Shown here one piece after another: positions 1-6,090 of a stretch of 10,517 bases of DNA. The notes under the pieces were generated by a model, which did no database searches, was not told where the DNA came from, and worked only from the letters and a program-made list of their open reading frames with translations. The position numbers and the translations under genes were made by a program. The DNA lies in NCBI GenBank assembly GCA_002343715.1, contig DDSA01000131.1, positions 1 through 10,517 of the forward strand, written 5' to 3'. This DNA is from Phycisphaerales bacterium UBA2402 (GTDB lineage: Bacteria; Planctomycetota; Phycisphaerae; Phycisphaerales; UBA1924). Each line of letters begins with the position of its first letter. Within the stretch, counting starts at the first letter, position 1.

Positions 1-93
1 ACCCGCGCCCGGCGCGATGCCGATCCCATCGACCTGGCCGTGTGCGCCGCCGCGGCCCTCGCCTCTCCACGCGTCGCGTACACCGCCCCTTGA
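1..93 (+). CDS. C-terminal end of an unidentified protein (partial)
   Basis: An open frame enters the window at base 1 and ends at a TGA at 91-93, giving 30 residues that include R-R-D-A-D-P-I-D-L-A-V-C. The stop lies only 18 bases before the start of the terminase gene, which would suit an operon with translational coupling. The piece is too short to assign. A D-x-D-P-I-D-L stretch followed by a small-residue helix faintly recalls the ends of phage packaging proteins, but that is a guess. In such GC-rich DNA a 30-codon open frame can also occur by chance, so the gene itself is uncertain. Confidence 0.35.
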   Translation, partial: TRARRDADPIDLAVCAAAALASPRVAYTAP

Positions 94-111
94 CACACAC
101 GGAGATGCACC

Positions 112-1695
112 ATGCCCCGCGATCCGAAGAAGCCGTCACGCCGCGACCAGGCCCGCCGAACGCCCCAGCGCGCCCGCCGCGCCCCGCTCGTCAATCCCTC
201 CGCCCCGGCCACGCCCGATGAACTCCATGAGTTTCTCCGCGAGCGGCTGAAGATCACCTGTCCCCGAAGCCCCATGCTCGAAGGCCACGCCGCGCCCTTT
301 GAGTATCTGTGCCACTCCTTCTTCGAATCGGCGACTCCCCGTGACCTGGTCCTGTGGGCGAACCGGGGCGGGGGCAAGACGTTCCTCGGCGCGGTCGCCA
401 CGCTCCTCGACCTGGTCTTCAAGCCGGGGATCGACATCCGCATCCTGGGCGGCTCCGCCGATCAATCGCGCCGGATGCTCGAACACCTGCGAGCGCTCTT
501 CGATCCGGCCACCGATCCGCACCTCGCGGCGATGGTCGAGGGTGGGATGACGGGCCGCCGCATCCGCCTCGTGAACGGATCATCGGTCGAGATCCTGTCC
601 CAGTCCCACACCAGTGTCCGCGGCACGCGCGTGCAGATTCTCCGCTGCGATGAGGCGGACCTCTTCAAGAAGGACGTGTGGCGGGCCGCGCAGTTCGTCA
701 CACGGTCGAAGCGCTGCGGCCCGTTCATGGTCGCCGGGCGGGTCGAGTGCCTCTCGACGATGCACCGGCCGCACGGCATCATGCACGACATCGTCGCCGA
801 ATGCGCCGCCGGCTCGCGCCGCCTCTTCAAGTGGGGCGTGCTCGACGTGCTGGAAACCTGCGGACCCGCGCACCGCTGCACCGCCCCGGACGGGCCTGAT
901 TGCCCGCTCCTTCCCGAGTGCGCGGGGCGGGCCAAAGCGACCACGCCACCGGGCGGCCACTTCATCATCGCCGATGCCATCGGTCAGAAGCGGCGCTCCA
1001 GCCTCGGCGATTGGCAGGCCGAGATGCTCTGCCTGCGCCCGCGCCGGTCGGGCGCGGTGCTCGAGGACTTCGATCCCGCGCGGCATGTCGGGCGCTGGCG
1101 GTTCAGCGCGGGATCGCTCCGGACGGATCTGGGCGGCTTCATCCCGTGCGCCTCGTTTCTCTGCGGCATGGATTTCGGCATCCGGGGCGACGGGGTCATT
1201 CTCTGGGCATCGCTCGCGGAGTCGGGCGATCTCTACATCCTCGACGAGTGCATCCGCCCCGGCCTCACGATCCATCAGCAGGCCGACCTCATCATCGCCG
1301 GCAACCCGGGCGAGGGCCACGAACCGTGGCCGCTCCCCCAGTGGATCGGCTGCGACCCTTCGGGCGCGAACCAGGATCATCACGGCCGCTCGTGCGTCAA
1401 CACGCTCCGCGAGCGCGGTCTGGCCACGGCTCACTCGCGCGGCGGGCTGCAGGAAGGGCTTGAGTTCATCCGCGCCCGCCTGCGCCCCGCCGACGGCTCC
1501 CCGCCGCGACTCTTCATCCACGATCGCTGCCACAAACTCATCGAGGCCATGACGCGGTACCACTATCCCGAGGACAAGCCCCAGAGCCTGGTCCCGGTGA
1601 AAGACGGCCACGATCACCCGGTCGATGCGCTGCGCTACCTCGTGCGCTGCCTGGAGACGCGGGGCGCGGCCAAGGCGGGTGTGTACGCGAGATGA
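112..1695 (+). CDS. phage terminase large subunit-like protein (packaging ATPase and nuclease)
   Basis: This 527-residue protein has the two-domain plan of a terminase large subunit, the motor that pumps phage DNA into a prohead and cuts it. The N-terminus (1-40) is basic. A deviant Walker A, A-N-R-G-G-G-K-T, lies at 83-90. A Walker B, I-L-R-C-D-E, has D180 and E181, and a coupling-type S-T follows at 215-216. The RNase H-like nuclease half has the usual three acidic strands: D354 in G-M-D-F-G, D415 in G-C-D-P-S-G, and D501/D505 in H-D-H-P-V-D-A-L-R. Between the halves sits a four-cysteine cluster (C250, C256, C264, C270; C-x5-C-x7-C-x5-C) that looks like a metal site. A GGAG at 101-104 sits 7 bases before the ATG and supports this start. 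No small terminase, portal or capsid gene is visible, so prophage edge, gene transfer agent and orphan all remain possible. The family call is firm; the biological role is not. Confidence 0.88.
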   Translation: MPRDPKKPSRRDQARRTPQRARRAPLVNPSAPATPDELHEFLRERLKITCPRSPMLEGHAAPFEYLCHSFFESATPRDLVLWANRGGGKTFLGAVATLLDLVFKPGIDIRILGGSADQSRRMLEHLRALFDPATDPHLAAMVEGGMTGRRIRLVNGSSVEILSQSHTSVRGTRVQILRCDEADLFKKDVWRAAQFVTRSKRCGPFMVAGRVECLSTMHRPHGIMHDIVAECAAGSRRLFKWGVLDVLETCGPAHRCTAPDGPDCPLLPECAGRAKATTPPGGHFIIADAIGQKRRSSLGDWQAEMLCLRPRRSGAVLEDFDPARHVGRWRFSAGSLRTDLGGFIPCASFLCGMDFGIRGDGVILWASLAESGDLYILDECIRPGLTIHQQADLIIAGNPGEGHEPWPLPQWIGCDPSGANQDHHGRSCVNTLRERGLATAHSRGGLQEGLEFIRARLRPADGSPPRLFIHDRCHKLIEAMTRYHYPEDKPQSLVPVKDGHDHPVDALRYLVRCLETRGAAKAGVYAR

Positions 1696-1942
1696 ATGCT
1701 TGCATGCAGCACCGGGCCAAGCCCCGGGCGACTCCCTCCCGGCGAGCTTCGTGGTGCTGTTCGGATCGCGCGTGAGGCTCATTTCAGCACAAACACGCCC
1801 GAACGACCGAACCGACCCCACGCCGCGCTCGAATCGACAGCGGAAGCCCAGACGTTCGACGGTTCGGTTCTCGGGCCTTGATCGTCATCGGGTGGCTTGG
1901 TGCCTCGATTTTGCCGATAGGTCCGTTCTTTCAGGGGTCTTC
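1696..1942. other. intergenic region with an inverted repeat
   Basis: These 247 bases separate the terminase from the lipoprotein gene. Just after the terminase stop is a small stem, CCGGG (1712-1716) with CCCGG (1723-1727), but no T-run follows, so it is not a convincing terminator. Further on, a 9-bp perfect inverted repeat joins ACCGAACCG (1806-1814) to CGGTTCGGT (1860-1868). I could not find a well-spaced -35/-10 pair. The reading frame of the downstream gene stays open back to 1625, but that extension is basic, has no signal peptide and overlaps the terminase, so I treat it as non-coding. Confidence 0.5.
1933..1937 (+). promoter_or_regulatory. ribosome binding site that sets the start of the Asp-box lipoprotein
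   Basis: AGGGG ends 5 bases before the ATG at 1943. It favours this start over in-frame upstream starts from 1625. A hydrophobic signal sequence begins at exactly this Met. Confidence 0.6.
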
Positions 1943-4417
1943 ATGCACGTACGGCTCAGCGTGATCGCTACGGGTGTCATCGGGTTGGTCGCCTGCGTGC
2001 CCGCCTGCGCGCCACGGGGAAGCGCGCTCACCGCCGCGGAGTCGAACGATGCGGCCCCCGCACCCACCCTGACTTCGGTAGCCGGCCCGGCTTCGGCAAC
2101 CGGTTTCGTCGATGTTCCGCCTCCGTCATCCGAGCGCATCGATGTGCCTGTCGCGGCGAAGCCCGAGGGCGACTTCAACTACCGCCGCCGCGGCACGCAG
2201 CGGCTCGGGCCTCCACCCCCGGGCTACTTCAAGATCACGGGCGAGCCGGTGCCGGATTGGCGCTGGGGGTACCAGGCGCGGACCAGCCCGCTGACGTGGC
2301 AGTTCATCGGCCCGCGCCCGATCAGCAGCGAGTATTGGAGCGGCGAGGCGAACGCCGCGGGGCGCGTGGTTTCGATCGCGCCGCACCCGACGAACGCCAA
2401 CATCGTCTATATCGCCAGCGCCTCGGGCGGGGTGTGGAAGACGACCAACGCGACCGCGGCCAGCCCGACGTGGACGCCCATGAGCGATGAACTCGCCACG
2501 CTCAACCACGGGGCCATCGCGCTCGACCCGGCCAACCCGGATCATGTGTACGTCGGCACCGGTGAGTACCAGCAGGGTTCCAACGGCGGCGGCGTCTTCA
2601 AGAGCATCGACGGCGGCCTCACCTGGTCGCGCATCGCCACCACCAGCCAGGTCGGCAGTCAGTGCAGCGAGATCATCGTGATGCCCGGCGGCCAGACCAT
2701 CCATCTCACCGGCAGCGGCGGCTATTGCCGCACCACCAACGGGGGCGGCACGTGGGCCGTGCGGCTCTCGGGCAGTTGTTCGGCGCTCGAGGTCGATTCC
2801 ACCAACCCGCAGGTCGTCTACGTCGGTCGCCGAAGCCAGGGTGTGTACAAGTCCACCGACGGCGGCGGCTCCTTCACCCGCCTGTCCAACGGGCTTCCCG
2901 CCAGCGGCTACAGCCGCATCGTGATGGACCTGAGCAAGAGCAACCCGAACGTGCTCTTCGCCGCGTTCATCAACGGCGGCAGCATCGAGGGGCTGTACAA
3001 GACCATCGACGCCGGCGCGACCTGGACACGTTTGGCCGATGCGCCCAACTTCTGCTCGCCCCAGTGCTGGTACGACGCGTACATCGGCATCAGCCCCACC
3101 AGCGAGAACACCGTCTTCCTCGGCGGGGTCGATCCTCGCTACGCCGTCGGCGGCATCATGCGTTCGACCGACGGCGGGGCCACCTTCGTCGAGATGACCG
3201 GCTCGGGCAACCGCGTCCACCCCGATCACCACGCCATCGCCTGGGGGCCGACGGGCACGATCTGGGAGGGCAACGACGGCGGCGTGTGGCGCAGCACCAA
3301 CGGCGGCGTGACGTGGCAGAACATGAACGCCACCCTCGCCGTCAGCCAGATGTACCACATCGCCCTGCATCCTTCGCAGCCCGAGCGCGCCCTGGGCGGC
3401 ACGCAGGACAACGGCACCCCCGAGCGCACCGGCAACAGTTTCACCTGGCCGCAGACCCAGACCGGCGACGGCGGTTTTTCCGTCTACGACTTCACCAACA
3501 CCTCGACCCGCTACACCACCTACGTCTACATGTCGCTGTCGCGCTGGATCAACAACTCCAGCCGCAACATCAGCGGGCCGTGGGACTCGGACTCGACCAA
3601 CTGGATCAGCCCCTTCACCATCGATCCGACCAACAACAACATCCTCATCGCGGGCACCAACCGCGTCTGGAAGACCACCAACGCGCTCGCCACCACCCCG
3701 GCGTGGAACCCCATCAGCGACAACACCCTCGCCGAGGGGGGCACGCTCAACTACATCGCCGTCGCCTCCACCGGCAGCCAGACCATCTACGTCGGCAACA
3801 GCGGCGGGGGCGTCTTCGTCACCACCGACGGCGGCACGACCTGGCACAACCGCAGCGCGGGCCTGCCCCGCAACGGCATCAGCCAGATCGAGATCGACCC
3901 CGGCAACCCCGCCCGCGCCTACATCGCCAACTACGGCACCAGCGGCGGGCGCGTCTACCGCACCGCGGATTTCGGACAGACCTGGACCGGCATCTCCGGC
4001 GCGCTCCCCTCGGGCGTGGCCGGGCGCGCCCTCGCGGTGGACTTTGTCTACAACCCGCCGGTGGTCTACCTGGGCTCGGGCTCGGGCGTCTATCTCTCGC
4101 TCGATGACGGCGATGAGTGGATCAAGGACGATGCCTCGCTCCCCAACGTGAACGTGGGCTCACTCTCCATCCACCGCGCCGCACGCACCATCACCGTCGG
4201 CACGTACGGGCGCGGCGCCTGGCGCGCGCCCCTCGCCGTGCCCCCGCCCTGCATCGCCGACTACAACCGCGATGGCGGTGTCGATGGTGCCGATGTCGAG
4301 GCCTTCTTCCTTGATTGGCAGAACGGCAACGCCGATGCCGATGTGAACCAGGACGGCGGCGTTGACGGCGGTGATGTCGAGGCCTTCTTCCTCGCATGGG
4401 AATCGGGCGCCTGCTGA
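1943..4417 (+). CDS. predicted lipoprotein with sialidase/VPS10-type Asp-box propeller and dockerin-like tail
   Basis: The 824-residue product starts with a short n-region and hydrophobic core ending in the lipobox L-V-A-C (C18), so it is probably a lipoprotein; A-C at 21-22 is an alternative. Residues 25-115 are a low-complexity linker rich in Ala and Pro. From about 140 to 730 there are eleven Asp-box-like motifs of the type [ST]-x-[DN]-G-G-x-[TS]-[WF]. Clear ones are at 221-228, 264-271, 304-311, 354-361, 408-415, 451-458 and 627-634; degenerate ones lie near 167, 578, 674 and 719. Such motifs mark beta-propellers of sialidases, sortilin/VPS10 and similar surface proteins. I do not see the arginine triad that would argue for sialidase activity, so a binding or structural role is as likely. 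Residues 770-824 are the dockerin-like module shared with two neighbours. The stretch 460-576 lacks Asp-boxes and has N- and G-rich turns. A strong intrinsic terminator follows. Domain type is well supported; substrate is unknown. Confidence 0.85.
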   Translation: MHVRLSVIATGVIGLVACVPACAPRGSALTAAESNDAAPAPTLTSVAGPASATGFVDVPPPSSERIDVPVAAKPEGDFNYRRRGTQRLGPPPPGYFKITGEPVPDWRWGYQARTSPLTWQFIGPRPISSEYWSGEANAAGRVVSIAPHPTNANIVYIASASGGVWKTTNATAASPTWTPMSDELATLNHGAIALDPANPDHVYVGTGEYQQGSNGGGVFKSIDGGLTWSRIATTSQVGSQCSEIIVMPGGQTIHLTGSGGYCRTTNGGGTWAVRLSGSCSALEVDSTNPQVVYVGRRSQGVYKSTDGGGSFTRLSNGLPASGYSRIVMDLSKSNPNVLFAAFINGGSIEGLYKTIDAGATWTRLADAPNFCSPQCWYDAYIGISPTSENTVFLGGVDPRYAVGGIMRSTDGGATFVEMTGSGNRVHPDHHAIAWGPTGTIWEGNDGGVWRSTNGGVTWQNMNATLAVSQMYHIALHPSQPERALGGTQDNGTPERTGNSFTWPQTQTGDGGFSVYDFTNTSTRYTTYVYMSLSRWINNSSRNISGPWDSDSTNWISPFTIDPTNNNILIAGTNRVWKTTNALATTPAWNPISDNTLAEGGTLNYIAVASTGSQTIYVGNSGGGVFVTTDGGTTWHNRSAGLPRNGISQIEIDPGNPARAYIANYGTSGGRVYRTADFGQTWTGISGALPSGVAGRALAVDFVYNPPVVYLGSGSGVYLSLDDGDEWIKDDASLPNVNVGSLSIHRAARTITVGTYGRGAWRAPLAVPPPCIADYNRDGGVDGADVEAFFLDWQNGNADADVNQDGGVDGGDVEAFFLAWESGAC
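4250..4414 (+). repeat. dockerin-like calcium-loop module, copy 1
   Basis: It spans residues 770-824 of the Asp-box protein. There are two loops, D-Y-N-R-D-G-G-V-D-G-A-D and D-V-N-Q-D-G-G-V-D-G-G-D, each with Asp/Asn at EF-loop positions 1, 3, 5, 9 and 12. Each is followed by a V-E-A-F-F helix. Cys is at module positions 1 and 55. Confidence 0.8.
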
Positions 4418-4445
4418 CACAGATATTCCGTGTTTGAGTGGTACC

Positions 4446-4470
4446 CCGCCGCTCCGCGGCGGTGCTTTTT
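4446..4470 (+). terminator. intrinsic terminator of the Asp-box lipoprotein gene
   Basis: A perfect 7-bp stem, CCGCCGC (4446-4452) with GCGGCGG (4456-4462), closes a 3-base loop. It is followed by TGC and five T residues (4466-4470), and lies 29 bases after the stop codon. Confidence 0.75.
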
Positions 4471-4764
4471 GAAATCGACCCATCAGCACTCTTCGCGTGC
4501 GGTGTGCCGGGACGAATCCTCACGCGGGATGAAACTGCTCATCTGGCCTCTTTCGCACTCTGTTCGTAGGAATTCCGGCCCTTGACCCCGGATTTCACCT
4601 TGCATTCTCGGCCCGACCGAGAGAGAATAAGAGGCAGGCCATTGAAGTGGCCATAGGCGGAACGGTGTGCGTTCCGCGGCACGTGTGCGTGTGCGTGCGG
4701 ATTTTCGCCGGACTCTTCCGGCTTCGGTGCTTATTCGTTCCTCTCTCCGGACGGGAGCACGGGC
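4471..4764 (+). other. gene-free stretch holding a hairpin-rich leader and a weak candidate promoter
   Basis: No credible gene lies between the terminator and the small membrane protein. The first 100 bases are featureless apart from a GGAATTCC palindrome (4569-4576). From 4606 onward four perfect hairpins follow one another: TCTCGG/CCGAGA (4606-4622), GGCCA/TGGCC (4637-4652), GCGGAAC/GTTCCGC (4657-4677) and GCCGGA/TCCGGC (4707-4722). A GTGTGC-type tandem stretch lies at 4683-4699. A weak promoter is possible, with TTGCAT (4600-4605), exactly 17 bases, then GAGAAT (4623-4628); the first palindrome would fill the spacer. This may be an operator plus structured 5' leader, or a small RNA. No known riboswitch consensus is recognisable to me. 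Confidence 0.4.
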
Positions 4765-5133
4765 ATGACGACTCACAGCGCAACTTCGGAACCCGGCAAA
4801 GTGTGGTGGATGATCGGCGCTTCGGCGGCGGTGATCGGCGCGGCGGGTGTGGGGTGGTCGCTCGCGGACCTCGCGGGCGCGGCGGCGGCGGGCTGCGCGG
4901 TCCTGATGGGCATCTTCGCCGTGCGATGGGCCACATCACAGCGAGCGCCGACCGAGAGCGGCGAGGGCGATCGGGCGAAGGCGGGCGAGGCGTGGGGTGA
5001 TCCCAAAATCGCGGGCTTCTACAAGGGCGACTCGTACAAGAGCGACACCCGCACCGCCCTCTCCGATTCGGGCACTCGCAGCGGCATGTACGTCGTCAAG
5101 GCTCCGCGCAGCCGCACCGGCGTGGACCTGTAA
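4765..5133 (+). CDS. small membrane protein of unknown function, two predicted helices
   Basis: The product has 122 residues. A short polar N-terminus (1-12) precedes two hydrophobic segments, about 13-33 and 36-55, joined by a tight turn around D35; they are rich in Ala, Gly and aromatic residues. A hydrophilic tail follows (56-122), first acidic (E-S-G-E-G-D), then containing G-F-Y-K-G-D-S-Y-K and a basic C-terminus. No catalytic motif or signal cleavage site is visible. GGAG at 4754-4757 sits 7 bases before the ATG and supports the start. The gene has its own long structured leader and is followed closely by the next gene on the same strand, though a -10-like TATACT lies between them. I do not recognise the family. 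A small inner-membrane protein with a cytoplasmic tail is the plain reading. Confidence 0.65.
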   Translation: MTTHSATSEPGKVWWMIGASAAVIGAAGVGWSLADLAGAAAAGCAVLMGIFAVRWATSQRAPTESGEGDRAKAGEAWGDPKIAGFYKGDSYKSDTRTALSDSGTRSGMYVVKAPRSRTGVDL

Positions 5134-5141
5134 CCGCGCCC

Positions 5142-5167
5142 GTTCGTCGTGAACGAACTTCTATACT
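5142..5167 (+). promoter_or_regulatory. candidate promoter with overlapping inverted repeat
   Basis: GTTCGT (5142-5147) and ACGAAC (5153-5158) form a perfect 6-bp inverted repeat with a 5-base spacer. Four bases later comes TATACT (5162-5167), close to a consensus -10 box. No good -35 is seen at 16-18 bases; the palindrome occupies that place, as an operator or activator site would. It could instead be a weak terminator for the membrane protein gene, whose stop is at 5131-5133, but the T-run is poor. Confidence 0.4.
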
Positions 5168-5220
5168 GATCGCCCGCGGCATCGTGGTGATCCGCCGCAT
5201 CGAACCCGGAGGCTCTTGTC

Positions 5221-6021
5221 ATGCGCGAGTTCATCCCTCTTGCTCTGCTCGCCTGCACCGCGTCGGCGGATCATACCGTGACATTTGACACCGGCCCCGC
5301 CGGCTGGTCCATCAGCGGGCGCGACACGGTCGATGCCGCCGGCGGCAACCCCGGCGCGAACCTGCACGGCGTGCTTCTCGATGTCTTCGGCGCGGATATC
5401 CGCACCAATACCGACGCGGCCTTCCTCGGTGACCTGTCTCGCTACGGCCCGATCCGCCTGAGCCTCGACATCCGCGTTCATTCCATCGACTTCTTCGGGA
5501 GAGAGGTGCCCCGCACGCTCGTGGTTGAACTCCGCGACTATTCGCCCGGGCCGTACCCCTGGGTCAGCGTCTGGTACGAACTGGGCACGCTCACCAGCGA
5601 GCAGCCCGAGTGGGCGACCTACACGGTGGACATCACCGATCCTTCCGCCGCGGCGTTGCCTCCGGGCTGGGGCGGGTACGGTGATGAAGACGACCTGGGC
5701 AACCCGCGCCTCCCCGCGGGCCGTACCTTCGCCAGTGTCCTGCGCGGCGTGGATGAACTCGCCTTCACGACCTTCGTGCCCGGTTATTTCTTCGGCTTCA
5801 CGAACTTCGACCTGCGCGTGGACAACATCACCATCGGCAGCGCCTGCAGGCGCTGCGCGGGCGATTACAACGAGGACGGCGGCGTGGACGGCTCCGATGT
5901 GGAGGCGTTTTTTCAGGATTGGGAGGCCGCGAACCCGTGCGCCGATCGGAACTTCGACGGCGGCATCGACGGCGGCGATGTGGAGACATTCTTCATCGCG
6001 TGGATGAACTCGACGTGCTGA
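5221..6021 (+). CDS. secreted protein with beta-sandwich domain and dockerin-like tail
   Basis: The 266-residue product begins with a short signal peptide: charged M-R-E, hydrophobic core to about residue 12, probable cut after T-A-S-A at 16. An L-L-A-C at 9-12 could instead be a lipobox. Residues 17-208 begin F-D-T-G-P-A-G-W, include G-P-I-R-L-S-L-D-I-R-V and W-V-S-V-W-Y-E-L, and end F-D-L-R-V-D-N-I-T-I. This pattern resembles laminin-B or carbohydrate-binding beta-sandwiches, where the final D-N-I strand is typical. No catalytic residues are evident, so binding or structure is more likely than enzymatic activity. Residues 212-266 are the module shared with two neighbours. GGAGG at 5208-5212, 8 bases before the ATG, is a strong ribosome site and fixes the start. 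The stop lies 3 bases from that of the converging minus-strand gene. Confidence 0.82.
   Translation: MREFIPLALLACTASADHTVTFDTGPAGWSISGRDTVDAAGGNPGANLHGVLLDVFGADIRTNTDAAFLGDLSRYGPIRLSLDIRVHSIDFFGREVPRTLVVELRDYSPGPYPWVSVWYELGTLTSEQPEWATYTVDITDPSAAALPPGWGGYGDEDDLGNPRLPAGRTFASVLRGVDELAFTTFVPGYFFGFTNFDLRVDNITIGSACRRCAGDYNEDGGVDGSDVEAFFQDWEAANPCADRNFDGGIDGGDVETFFIAWMNSTC
5854..6018 (+). repeat. dockerin-like calcium-loop module, copy 2
   Basis: It spans residues 212-266 of the beta-sandwich protein. The loops are D-Y-N-E-D-G-G-V-D-G-S-D and D-R-N-F-D-G-G-I-D-G-G-D. Cys is at module positions 1 and 55, plus an extra Cys at 29 in the linker. It aligns to the other two copies without gaps. Confidence 0.8.
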
Positions 6022-6090
6022 CGATCACCCGCACCCGCCCGCTTCCCAGGCGGTGAAGAAGGCTTCGACATCGCCCCCGTCCACTCCGCC
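5959..6090. repeat. imperfect inverted repeat made by two converging module-coding ends
   Basis: Bases 5959-6003 match the reverse complement of 6046-6090 at about 35 of 45 positions. The 42 bases between them hold both stop codons. The similarity arises because each arm encodes the last calcium loop of the same kind of module on opposite strands. Weaker complementarity continues outward through the first loops. Confidence 0.7.

Noticed and set aside
1712..1727. terminator after the terminase gene
   Set aside because: A 5-bp stem with no following T-run is too weak to support.
580..1821. 413-codon open frame antisense to the terminase
   Set aside because: It is an effect of GC-rich codon use; its translation is Ala/Arg/Glu-rich without motifs, while the sense frame has full catalytic motifs.
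1625..1942. N-terminal extension of the Asp-box protein to 1625
   Set aside because: It would overlap the terminase by 71 bases, is basic and irregular, and would bury the signal peptide that begins at 1943.
2126..3847. 573-codon open frame antisense to the Asp-box protein, and a 481-codon frame on the same strand (2662-4107)
   Set aside because: Both are low-complexity mirrors of the repeated G-G codons in the true frame. The sense frame has a signal peptide, ribosome site and recognisable repeats.
4683..4699. GTGTGC tandem stretch as a microsatellite or regulator array
   Set aside because: Fewer than three full units; too short to treat as a separate repeat element.
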